Assembly: GCA_001603955.1 (NCBI GenBank)
Contig: LVAA01000024.1
Span: 1 to 47,590 of the forward strand
Direction of reading: 5' to 3'
Length of the DNA: 47,590 nucleotides
DNA from: Syntrophobacterales bacterium Delta_02
GTDB taxonomy: Bacteria > Desulfobacterota > Syntrophorhabdia > Syntrophorhabdales > Syntrophorhabdaceae
The notes below the pieces were generated by a model that did not search any database, was not told the DNA's origin, and worked only from the letters and a program-made list of their open reading frames with translations. Position numbers and translations under genes: made by a program. Each line of letters opens with the position of its first letter. Position 1 is the first letter of the stretch. Positions 32,404 through 40,487 of the stretch are shown one piece after another.

Positions 32404-33144
32404 ATGAGCAGGATCTATGACGCATTGGAGAACTATCGGGAAACGGGGGCAACACCCCCCGAACCCGCGCCTTCCCCCCCGGTGGCCGCCCCCCGGGTTG
32501 AGCGGACGAGCGGCAACGGGGCAGGCATGGAACTGGAGATGAGCACCCTCTATCAGACGGTCACCGCGGCCCTTCCGGGCAACGGGCATCGCTCCATCCT
32601 CTTTGTGGGCTCCCGTTCAAGCGAGGGAACATCCACGATCGCCCGTGAGTTTTCCAGGACGGTGGCGTCACGAATGGAGAAAGAGGTTGTCCTCGTCGAT
32701 TGTGACGGAAGCTACAACGGGCTCGTCTATCCGGAGATGGACCCGGAGCTCAGGCTCGACGCAAGCCTTTCGGGAGGGCAGATCGAGAAGGCCCTCTGTC
32801 CGGTGGACGGCAGCAGCCTGTGCATATTCCCCCTCTTTCGCCTGTCGGACCGGTACCGGCCGCAGGTGATAGATTTCGGGAACGGCGGGGGGTTCTGGAA
32901 TTTCCTCAAGGAGAGGTTCGAGCTCATCGTGGTGGATCTTCCGCCGGCGATGATGCATACGAGCGGGCCCTCCATCATCCCTCTCGTCGACGGGGTGATC
33001 ATCGTCGTCGAAGCGGAGAAGACACGGTGGCAGGTGGCCCTGAGCGTAAAGGAGAAGATCGTCAAGAACGGCGGCACCGTTCTCGGTGTCGTCTTCAACA
33101 AGCAGCAGCATTACATCCCTCAGTTCATCTACGATTACCTGTAA
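32404..33144 (+). CDS. CpsD/BY-kinase-like ATPase with degenerate Walker A
   Basis: 246 aa. MSRIYDALENYRE is the usual start of XrtA-cluster tyrosine kinases. The Walker A position reads GSRSSEGTSTIA, lacking the Lys of GxGK(S/T). Walker A' (VVLVDCDGSYNG) and Walker B (LIVVDLPPAM) are present. The C-terminus has three tyrosines in HYIPQFIYDYL, a short version of the phosphorylated Tyr cluster. The missing Lys suggests weak or no ATP hydrolysis. It would pair with the chain-length protein at 29550. The ATG at 32404 has AAGGAGG upstream; the longer in-frame extension is not supported. Confidence 0.82.
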   Translation: MSRIYDALENYRETGATPPEPAPSPPVAAPRVERTSGNGAGMELEMSTLYQTVTAALPGNGHRSILFVGSRSSEGTSTIAREFSRTVASRMEKEVVLVDCDGSYNGLVYPEMDPELRLDASLSGGQIEKALCPVDGSSLCIFPLFRLSDRYRPQVIDFGNGGGFWNFLKERFELIVVDLPPAMMHTSGPSIIPLVDGVIIVVEAEKTRWQVALSVKEKIVKNGGTVLGVVFNKQQHYIPQFIYDYL

Positions 33145-33166
33145 GGGAGGCGAACGGGGAAAAAGC

Positions 33167-34696
33167 ATGGAAAAATACCTGCGTCAGGAGACCCAATTCC
33201 CGTACCGTACCCCGGTTCAGGGATACGTCCCCGTGGGCCGGGTCGGAGTGCCCCTCGGCCCGGAAGCCATGGAGGCCGCCGTTGAGGAAGGACGGGTTGA
33301 GAAAAGGCCACAGGTCGATGCGGAGGTACCGCTCGGATTTCCCAGGTACCGGTGGCTGCTGCTTCTGGGCGACGTCCTCCTCATCTCGCTGGCCATTATC
33401 GTTGCCATCGGGCTCAGGATAGGTTTTGCATGGAAGGCCGTTCTCCACTATTCCATCGTGCCGGTGTCCACCCTCGTATTATATCCCCTTGCCCTCTATA
33501 TCTTCGACCTCTATAACGTGGAGCGCGTCTTCCGTTCCTGGGAGACGACCTTTCGCAGCGCCATCGCGGTGGCGCTGGGGACATTCCTTGCCGTGTGCGC
33601 CTTTTACGCCATCCCTCTGGGTCCTTACGGCAGGGGCGTCATGGTCATCGAGGCCTCTCTCGCCTGGTACTTCCTCAATCTCTGGCGGTGGAGCTACGGG
33701 ATCGTTTTCCAGAAGACCGGCCCGAAGGTCCCGACGCTGATCCTCGGGGCCGGGTTTTGCGGCAGGACCATCTGCAGATTGCTCAGATCCCCCCTGTCGC
33801 CCTACGAAGTGAAAGGGTTCCTCGACGATAACCTTGACGAGATCGACACGGACAGATACCCGGCCATCATGGGCAGGAGCGACCAGCTTCTCGAGGTTGC
33901 GGCAGGTGCGGGGGCACACACGGTCATCCTCGCGATACCGAAGAACCGGTCCGTGAGGTTGATACGCACCATACTCGACGCGCGTCTGAAAGGGATCGAC
34001 GTCCGCGACATGGCCGACATCTACGAGACCCTGACGGGGCGGATCCCGGTGCGCGGCATTGCCGACCAGTGGCTTCTCTTCGCGGAAGGGTTCTATCTTC
34101 TTCGCGCGGACTACGTGCAAAAGCTCAAGCGTCTCCTTGATTTTGTCGCCTCCGGGCTGATCCTGCTCTTCATGAGCCCGGTCATAGCCCTCGCCGTCAT
34201 CGCCATCAAGCTTGATTCCCCCGGCCCCGTTTTCTACACCCAGCAACGGATAGGAAAGGACCGGCAGGTATTCACGATCTACAAGTTCAGGTCCATGGAA
34301 TACGGATCCGAGAAGGCCGGCGCGCGGTGGGCCGCGGAAAGGGACCCCAGGGTCACGAGAGTGGGCAAGCTTCTGCGCCTCACCCACATCGATGAGCTTC
34401 CCCAGATATGGAACATCTTCAGAGGGGACATGAGCCTTGTGGGGCCGCGCCCCGAGAGGCCCGAGTTCGTCGGCATCCTTGAAGATCAGTTGCCCTACTA
34501 CTATGTGCGTCACACCGTGAAGCCCGGCCTGACGGGATGGGCGCAGATAAACTACCGGTACGGGGCCTCGGTGGAGGACGCGAACATCAAGCTCGAGTAC
34601 GATCTTTACTATGTCAAGAACATGTCCATCTTCCTCGATCTCAAGATCCTCCTGCGCACCGTCGGTGTGGTCCTTTTGAAGGATGGGGCGCGATAG
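33167..34696 (+). CDS. Polyprenyl glycosylphosphotransferase (priming sugar transferase)
   Basis: 509 aa. Several N-terminal membrane helices (about 63-180) and a CoA-binding-like Rossmann region (VPTLILGAGFCGRTICR, about 186-202) are followed by the C-terminal sugar-transferase domain. That domain carries KLDSPGPVFYTQQRIGKDRQ, YKFRSME and the DMSLVGPRPERPEFV signature. It loads the first sugar phosphate onto undecaprenyl phosphate at the inner membrane, starting the repeat unit. It matches the TIGR03013 type of XrtA loci. The start at ATG 33167 follows the kinase gene by 22 bp; the SD is weak. Confidence 0.92.
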   Translation: MEKYLRQETQFPYRTPVQGYVPVGRVGVPLGPEAMEAAVEEGRVEKRPQVDAEVPLGFPRYRWLLLLGDVLLISLAIIVAIGLRIGFAWKAVLHYSIVPVSTLVLYPLALYIFDLYNVERVFRSWETTFRSAIAVALGTFLAVCAFYAIPLGPYGRGVMVIEASLAWYFLNLWRWSYGIVFQKTGPKVPTLILGAGFCGRTICRLLRSPLSPYEVKGFLDDNLDEIDTDRYPAIMGRSDQLLEVAAGAGAHTVILAIPKNRSVRLIRTILDARLKGIDVRDMADIYETLTGRIPVRGIADQWLLFAEGFYLLRADYVQKLKRLLDFVASGLILLFMSPVIALAVIAIKLDSPGPVFYTQQRIGKDRQVFTIYKFRSMEYGSEKAGARWAAERDPRVTRVGKLLRLTHIDELPQIWNIFRGDMSLVGPRPERPEFVGILEDQLPYYYVRHTVKPGLTGWAQINYRYGASVEDANIKLEYDLYYVKNMSIFLDLKILLRTVGVVLLKDGAR

Positions 34697-34701
34697 GTCC
34701 C

Positions 34702-35616
34702 ATGGACTCAAGACAGAGCGATAAGAAGCCCATAATGGTCACCGTCGATCTCGAAGACTGGTTCCAGGTCGAGAACCTCCGTCCCCTGTTTCCCCAGGAG
34801 ACATGGGATTTCTGCGAACTGCGCGTCGAAAGGAACGTGTATATGCTTCTGGAACTTTTCGACGCCTGTCATGTGGAGGCGACCTTCTTTGTCCTCGGCT
34901 GGGTGGCCGAGCGTTGCCGGGGGCTTGTCCGTGAGATCGCCCGGTCCGGCCACGAGATAGCTTCCCACGGTTACTCCCACCGGCTGTGCGGGGAGCTCGA
35001 GGGAGTGGCCCTCGGCGAGGACATCCTGGCGAGCAGGGAACTGCTGCAGGATATTACCGGAGAGGCCCCAGCGGGCTACCGTGCGCCGAACTTCTCCATC
35101 ACGAAGGAACTGACGGATATCCTCGGAGAGCTCGGTTTTGCATACGATTCAAGCTACAACAGTTTCGGCCTCAACAGCCGGTACGGCAGGGCGGAAGGGC
35201 TCCGTCAGACCGCCGGGGGTCATCTCACGGCAGGCAGCGGCATCCTGGAGCTGCCGGTGAGCAACCTTGAGCTCATGGGACGGACCGTCCCGTGGGCGGG
35301 CGGCGGCTATTTCAGGTTCTGGCCGACGGTTGTTTTCGAGCACGGTGTCGCCAGGATCCTCCGGAAAGAAGGACGGTACATCTTCTACTGCCATCCCTGG
35401 GAGGTGGACCCTGCTCAGCCCAGGTGTGCACACGGGATCGACCGGGTGAGCCGTTTCAGGCATTACCTCAATCTTGACAGGACCATGGAGAGGCTCGGGC
35501 ACTTCTTCCACCGGTTCCAGGGCAGCCGTTTCATCTCGTGCTCCCGGTACCTCGGCGTCGGCCGGTATGAGAGGACCTGTGGAGATATCCCGGAGAGGTC
35601 GGCGGCTGCGCAATGA
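34702..35616 (+). CDS. XrtA-type polysaccharide deacetylase (DUF3473 C-terminus)
   Basis: 304 aa. The NodB-type core starts at MVTVDLEDWFQVENLRP (metal-site Asp), followed by HEIASHGYSHRLCG (metal His pair), GYRAPNFS and, late, FYCHPWEVDPAQPR, which is typical of the XrtA-associated deacetylases. It removes acetyl groups from N-acetyl sugars of the polymer or its precursor. There is no signal peptide, as in family members. It starts 5 bp after the sugar transferase stop; ATG 34738 is an alternative start. Confidence 0.9.
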   Translation: MDSRQSDKKPIMVTVDLEDWFQVENLRPLFPQETWDFCELRVERNVYMLLELFDACHVEATFFVLGWVAERCRGLVREIARSGHEIASHGYSHRLCGELEGVALGEDILASRELLQDITGEAPAGYRAPNFSITKELTDILGELGFAYDSSYNSFGLNSRYGRAEGLRQTAGGHLTAGSGILELPVSNLELMGRTVPWAGGGYFRFWPTVVFEHGVARILRKEGRYIFYCHPWEVDPAQPRCAHGIDRVSRFRHYLNLDRTMERLGHFFHRFQGSRFISCSRYLGVGRYERTCGDIPERSAAAQ

Positions 35617-35662
35617 TGCCGGGAACCACACCGCCGCGCAATCCGCATGGAGGTCAGGACAT

Positions 35663-36697
35663 ATGACGATCCGAACTTACGGTGAAAGGGACCGCGGTGC
35701 CTGGGACGGGTATGTCATGCAGAACCCGGGTGCGAGCTGTTACCATCTCACCGGCTGGAAGGACGTCATCGAGGAGAGCTTCGGTCACAGGACCTGCTAT
35801 CTCCTGTCGTCCGGCAACGGCGGAAAGATCAATGGGATACTGCCCCTTGTTCATCTCAACAGCTTTCTTTTCGGCAGTTTTGTGGTGTCGCTGCCGTTCT
35901 TCAACTACGGGGGGGTATGTGCCGATGACCACCGCATCCGTGAGAGGCTCTTCGCGGAGGCGGCGGACATGCTCCGAAGGATGGGGATAAGCCACATGGA
36001 GCTGAGACACGCGGGGAATCTCCTGCCCGGCCTGCCGGTCAAGACGTCGAAGGTCTCCATGAGACTGCCGCTCCCGGGAACAAAGGAGGAACTGGCGGCC
36101 TCCTTCTCTTCGAAATTGAGGAGCCAGGTGCGCAGGGCCGTGAAGGAGGGGATGTGGGCGAGGATCGGGGGACTGGATGAGCTCGCGGGTTTCTACCACG
36201 TCTTTTCGCGGAACATGAGGGACCTGGGTACCCCCGTTTACCCGAGGAGGTTCTTCGGCAATATCCTGAAGACGTTTCCCGACAGGGCCCGGATCTGCAC
36301 CGTGTACACGAAGGACGGTCTCCCCGTGGCCTCGGGGATGATCGTCGGGTTCAGACAGACCATGGAGATCCCCTGGGCATCATCACTCAGGGACTTCAAC
36401 CGCTACGGACCTAATATGCTCCTGTACGCCACCGTGCTGGGGTTTGCCTGCGACCAGGGTTACAGGGTCTTCGATTTCGGTCGTTCCACCCCCGGTGAAG
36501 GCACGTACAGGTTCAAGGAACAATGGGGCGCTAGGCCCACCCAACTCTACTGGCATTACTGGCTCAGGAAGGGAAGATCGATGCCAGAGATCAACCCGCA
36601 CAACCCGAAATACGGACTGGCTATCAGGATCTGGCAGCATCTTCCCCTGGGGCTGACGAGGCTGATCGGCCCGTCTCTCGTGAAGAACCTTCCCTAG
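35663..36697 (+). CDS. FemAB-related protein of XrtA-type clusters
   Basis: 344 aa GNAT/FemAB-like protein. Its N-terminus (CYHLTGWKDVIEESFGHRTC) and C-terminal FDFGRSTPGEGTYRFKEQWG are the landmarks of the XrtA/PEP-CTERM-associated FemAB family (TIGR03019 type). The presumed role is aminoacyl or acyl transfer onto the polymer or cell wall; it is unproven for this family. GGAGGT at 35649-35654 is well placed for ATG 35663; the longer open frame upstream overlaps the deacetylase and is rejected. Confidence 0.88.
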   Translation: MTIRTYGERDRGAWDGYVMQNPGASCYHLTGWKDVIEESFGHRTCYLLSSGNGGKINGILPLVHLNSFLFGSFVVSLPFFNYGGVCADDHRIRERLFAEAADMLRRMGISHMELRHAGNLLPGLPVKTSKVSMRLPLPGTKEELAASFSSKLRSQVRRAVKEGMWARIGGLDELAGFYHVFSRNMRDLGTPVYPRRFFGNILKTFPDRARICTVYTKDGLPVASGMIVGFRQTMEIPWASSLRDFNRYGPNMLLYATVLGFACDQGYRVFDFGRSTPGEGTYRFKEQWGARPTQLYWHYWLRKGRSMPEINPHNPKYGLAIRIWQHLPLGLTRLIGPSLVKNLP

Positions 36698-36738
36698 CAT
36701 GCCATGACAGACGATCCCCGCCACGGAAGACACATGCC

Positions 36739-37998
36739 ATGAGGATCCGGCGAACCTTATCTCCGGCCGCCGCCGCCCTCTGCCCCGCGGACCTCTGGAA
36801 GGGGTTCGAGGGTTTCTTCGCGGGGGAGAGATACCTGAAGAAGGTGGAGGAGGAGCTCAGGGAATACCTCGGCGTAAGATACGCCTGGTTCACCTCGTCC
36901 GGCAAGGCGGCCCTGTACATCATCCTTCGTGCGCTGCGATCGCTCAAGGCCGACAGGTCGGAGGTGCTCATACCGGCGTACACCTGCTTTTCCGTTCCCT
37001 CCGCCATCGTCCGGGCGGGACTGGAGGTCGCGTTGTGCGATATAGACGCTGCGTCGCTCGATTTCGACAGCGTGCTTCTTCCGAAGAGCATCACCGAGAA
37101 GACGCTCTGTGTTGTCCCCAGTCATCTCTTCGGCATCCCCTCCGCCGTGGAGAGCATCATGGACATCTGCAGAGACAGGGGTGTCTTTGTCCTGGAGGAC
37201 GCGGCGCAGGCAATGGGCGCGAGGCGCGGCGCAAAGATGTTGGGGACAATCGGAGATGCAGGTTTCTACAGCCTGGGGAGGGGAAAACCTGTGACCTGTG
37301 GGTCAGGAGGGATCATCGTCACCAACTCCGACGCCATAGCCCGTGCGGTGGACAGGGAGCTTTCACCGCTTCCCCTGCCCGGCAAGGCGAGACAAGCGAG
37401 GGAGTATATCAAGGTTGCCGTGATGAGCCTCTTCATCCGTCCCCGCCTCTATTCCTTGCCGGCGGCCCTTCCGTTTCTCCACCTGGGCCGTACCGTCTTC
37501 GACACCCGGTTCCCTGTGATGAGGTTCTCCTCGATGCAGGCCGGGTTGTGCATGACCTGGCGCCGGCGCCTGGAGGCCGCCATGTCGGTCAGGAGGAGGC
37601 AGGCGGAGATGTTCCGCCTCGCCATCGACGCCGTCCGGATCCCGGGCAACACATCGTCGGCGACCTACCTGAGGCTTCCGTACATGACGGAAAGCCGGGA
37701 GTGCAGGCTGAGAATATTTTCGTCCGCAAAGAAAAAGGGTCTGGGGATAACGGGGATGTATCCCTCCCCGATAAACGAGATCCCCCGGATAGCGCACCGG
37801 TTCGCCGGATCGGCCTTTCCCGCGGCCCGTCTCGTCGCGGACCGTCTCATAACGCTGCCCCTCCACCAGTACGTCAGGGACGGGGACCGGGACGAGATAG
37901 CCCGTCTCCTGGCGCCGGCACGGCCCGGCGAGACCTTAAGCCAGATCCGGCGTGCGGAGCGGACCATGCCGGGCATCGCCGGGAGGGAAGGGGCGTGA
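36739..37998 (+). CDS. DegT/DnrJ/EryC1-type aminotransferase
   Basis: 419 aa PLP enzyme of the sugar-aminotransferase family. FTSSGKAALYIILRAL (about 53-68), PAYTCFS, LEDAAQAMGA (PLP-binding Asp and Gln, about 153-163) and FYSLGRGKPVTCGSGG (presumed Schiff-base Lys in GRGKP) are visible. The GRGKP version occurs in polysaccharide-locus members. It probably converts a keto-sugar nucleotide to an amino sugar for the repeat unit. The substrate is not determinable. The stop overlaps the GTG start of the next gene. Confidence 0.85.
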   Translation: MRIRRTLSPAAAALCPADLWKGFEGFFAGERYLKKVEEELREYLGVRYAWFTSSGKAALYIILRALRSLKADRSEVLIPAYTCFSVPSAIVRAGLEVALCDIDAASLDFDSVLLPKSITEKTLCVVPSHLFGIPSAVESIMDICRDRGVFVLEDAAQAMGARRGAKMLGTIGDAGFYSLGRGKPVTCGSGGIIVTNSDAIARAVDRELSPLPLPGKARQAREYIKVAVMSLFIRPRLYSLPAALPFLHLGRTVFDTRFPVMRFSSMQAGLCMTWRRRLEAAMSVRRRQAEMFRLAIDAVRIPGNTSSATYLRLPYMTESRECRLRIFSSAKKKGLGITGMYPSPINEIPRIAHRFAGSAFPAARLVADRLITLPLHQYVRDGDRDEIARLLAPARPGETLSQIRRAERTMPGIAGREGA

Positions 37999-39167
37999 CC
38001 ATCGAGCTTCCGGGGTACATAACAGCAGTATTCTGGGTGGCCGTTCTTGTCGTTCTCTACGCCTACGTGGGCTACCCTCTCGTTCTTGCCGTCCTCGGTC
38101 TCTTCAGGACGCGCGGGCCGGCTTCCCCGGAGACTGAGCGCCTTCCGAAGGTAAGCCTCCTCATCTCCGCATACAATGAGGTAGCCGCGATCGAAGACAA
38201 GCTAACCAATTCCCTCGATCTCGACTATCCGGGGGAGCTCCTCGAGATCGTGGTGGTTTCCGACGCGTCAGGCGACGGGACCGACGATATCGCGCGCAAG
38301 TACGAGGACCGCGGCGTCGTCCTGAAACGCTGCGAGGGGCATATCGGCAAGACGGCCTGCCTGAACAGGGCCGTGCCCGAAGCGGCGGGGGATATCATCG
38401 TTTTCTCCGATGCGAATTCGCGCTACGACCGCCGGGCCTTGAGATGCCTGGTGGAGAGGTTCTCCGACAGGAAGATCGGGTTCGTGACGGGCAGGACGGA
38501 ATACCTCTCCCCGGCAGGTGACGGCGGATCGTCCGCCGCCGGATTGTACACCCGCGTCGAGGGGCTCACGAAGACCCTCGAGGGCAGGATAGGCTCCTGC
38601 GTCGGTGCGGATGGCGCGATATTCGCCATCCGCAAGTCCCTCTACCGGCCTCTCGATGCCAGCGACATAAACGATCTCGTCATACCCGCGAAGATAGTGC
38701 AGCAGGGTTACAGGGGGGTGCTGGCCCCCGACGCATTCTGTCTGGAGCCCGCCGCCCCGGACGTGTCCGGTGAGTTCACGAGGCACGTGAGGATAACGAC
38801 GAGGTCCCTGAGGGCCATCTTCAGACATCCGGGCCTCCTGAACCCTTTCAGATACCCCCTTTTCTCCTTCGAGCTCGCTTCGCACAAGCTGATACGGTTC
38901 CTCGTCCCCTTCGCGCTCTTCACGGCCTTCTTCTTCAATGTCCTCATCGTGGCTGTGGGTGGAGGGCCCGTATACGGAGCGGCCCTCTTCCTCCAGGTGT
39001 GCCTCTACGTCCTGTGGCTCGCGGGGTCCCTCAACATCCCCCTGTTCTTCCTGACGCGCCCATCCCGCGCGGCACATACTTTCTGTGCCGTGAACCTCGC
39101 CATTCTCATCGGCTGGATCAAATTCCTCAAGGGAGAAAAGTTCACCACCTGGGCAATACAGAGGTAA
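37995..39167 (+). CDS. Family 2 glycosyltransferase with membrane helices
   Basis: 390 aa. An N-terminal membrane helix (about 10-32) is followed by the GT-A domain: KVSLLISAYNEVAAIEDKL, VVVSDASGDGTDD and FSDANSRYD (nucleotide-sugar Asp residues), GADGAIFAIRK further on. The C-terminal half has three or four hydrophobic helices. This layout is that of membrane-bound processive or polyprenyl-linked transferases. GTG at 37995 overlaps the aminotransferase stop (GTGA); the much longer upstream open frame is antisense-like noise from the preceding gene. Confidence 0.9.
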   Translation: MTIELPGYITAVFWVAVLVVLYAYVGYPLVLAVLGLFRTRGPASPETERLPKVSLLISAYNEVAAIEDKLTNSLDLDYPGELLEIVVVSDASGDGTDDIARKYEDRGVVLKRCEGHIGKTACLNRAVPEAAGDIIVFSDANSRYDRRALRCLVERFSDRKIGFVTGRTEYLSPAGDGGSSAAGLYTRVEGLTKTLEGRIGSCVGADGAIFAIRKSLYRPLDASDINDLVIPAKIVQQGYRGVLAPDAFCLEPAAPDVSGEFTRHVRITTRSLRAIFRHPGLLNPFRYPLFSFELASHKLIRFLVPFALFTAFFFNVLIVAVGGGPVYGAALFLQVCLYVLWLAGSLNIPLFFLTRPSRAAHTFCAVNLAILIGWIKFLKGEKFTTWAIQR

Positions 39168-39172
39168 AGACC

Positions 39173-39306
39173 GTTTCAGGTTTCAGGCTCCAAGTTTCAG
39201 GCAAAAGACAGTGAACTTCTGCAACGTTCCAAGCTTCCACGCCTGCCCCCTGAAACCTGAAACCTGAGACGTGAGACCTGAGACCTGAAACCTGAGACTT
39301 GAGACC
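39173..39306. repeat. Inverted pair of heptamer arrays, the longest in the window
   Basis: Left arm: GTTTCAG, GTTTCAG, GCTCCAA, GTTTCAG (39173-39200). Right arm: eight strict 7-bp units from CCTGAAA to CTTGAGA (39249-39304). The arms are roughly reverse complements, so a large stem could form. The array fills the 143-bp gap between two glycosyltransferase genes and runs up to the start codon of the second, leaving it without a recognisable SD. Confidence 0.85.
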
Positions 39307-39310
39307 ATCC

Positions 39311-40483
39311 ATGCCCTCTAAGACCAACATTCTTTTCTTCCTTCAGACCTTTCGTACCGGAGGGTCGGAGCGGGTCGTTGTCGACCTGTGCCGCCGTCTC
39401 GACCGGGGGAGGTTCAATTGCTTCGCGGCGGCCCTCATCGACGGGGATCTCCGCGAGACGCTCAAGGGAATGGGGGTCCCCACGCTCCTTCCGCGGATAC
39501 GCTCTGCACGGCAGGACGCGCTGAGTGTCATGCGCGGGGTCTCGGACTTCATCGGGGCCAACGCGATCCGCGTGGTGAACGCCCACCATTTCACGCCTTT
39601 CTTCTACGGTTTTTACGGGGCAAGGCGCCATGGCTGCAGGATCTTCTACACGGCCCACAGCCGCAGGGAGGTCGACGTGATGGGCGGGTCCTGGCGCGTT
39701 CTCGGGGGTGTTCTGATACGTCTGTCCGACGGGGCCATAGGCATATCCCACGACGTCAGCGAAGCCGTCAGGCGACAGTTCCGCCTGCCGGAGGCAAAGG
39801 TGCTCACCCTCACCAATGCCGTCGACCACAGCCGTTTCACGGTGGATATCGACGTGAGGGCGAAACGGAGGGAACTCGGCATAGGGGAGAAGGACCGCGT
39901 CATCGGATGTGTCGGCAACCTCAGATGGGACAAGAACTATCCCAACCTCATCAGGGCGTTCAGGATGCTCGGGGAACGCGTGAGCGGCGTGAGGCTGCTC
40001 ATTGCCGGTGAAGGGAAGAGAAAGAAGGACTTGGAGAGGCTCATCGGGGAGATGGGCCTCGAAGGCAGGGTACTTCTCCTCGGTGCCAGGGAAGATGTTC
40101 CGGAGATCATGAAGGTCATGGACGTCTATTGCCTGAGCTCCTTCAGGGAAGGTCTGCCCCTTTCCCTCCTGGAGGCAATGTCCGCTCGCCTTCCCGTGGT
40201 GGGAACGGATGTCCCGGGCATACGGGACGTCATTGTCGACGGCAATACGGGTCTTCTCGTGCCGTCGGACGACCCCCGGAAACTCTCGGAGGCCCTTTTC
40301 AAGGTGCTCACCGACGGGGGGCTCGCACGGGGGATCTCGGAAAGAGGTTTCAGGTATGTCCTCAGGGAGCACGGGTCCGAGAGATGGGTCGCGGAGTATG
40401 AGACCCTGTTCTCCCTGAACGGGCACGCGGGGGTGTCGGCCGACAAGGGTGTTCGCGCCGGCCGGATGCCGTTCACGGTTTGA
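39311..40483 (+). CDS. Family 4 (GT-B) glycosyltransferase
   Basis: 390 aa. The GT-B fold N-terminus is NILFFLQTFRTGGSERVVVD with the acceptor-side GGSE loop. The C-terminal nucleotide-sugar half carries CVGNLRWDKNYPNLIRAF, LLIAGEGKRKKDLERL and the EX7E motif in FREGLPLSLLEAM. It adds one sugar to the lipid-linked repeat unit in the cytoplasm. ATG 39311 is chosen, but the upstream bases belong to the heptamer array and hold no SD; TTG 39299 lies inside the array. Confidence 0.88.
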   Translation: MPSKTNILFFLQTFRTGGSERVVVDLCRRLDRGRFNCFAAALIDGDLRETLKGMGVPTLLPRIRSARQDALSVMRGVSDFIGANAIRVVNAHHFTPFFYGFYGARRHGCRIFYTAHSRREVDVMGGSWRVLGGVLIRLSDGAIGISHDVSEAVRRQFRLPEAKVLTLTNAVDHSRFTVDIDVRAKRRELGIGEKDRVIGCVGNLRWDKNYPNLIRAFRMLGERVSGVRLLIAGEGKRKKDLERLIGEMGLEGRVLLLGAREDVPEIMKVMDVYCLSSFREGLPLSLLEAMSARLPVVGTDVPGIRDVIVDGNTGLLVPSDDPRKLSEALFKVLTDGGLARGISERGFRYVLREHGSERWVAEYETLFSLNGHAGVSADKGVRAGRMPFTV

Positions 40484-40487
40484 TTGC

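Noticed and set aside
37035..37994. N-terminal extension of the glycosyltransferase to 710 aa
   Set aside because: The extension lies in a second frame of the aminotransferase gene; the GT starts at GTG 37995 with a GTGA overlap.
3149..39306. Heptamer arrays as CRISPR repeats
   Set aside because: Units are 7 bp, directly abutting and without spacers; no cas genes are near.
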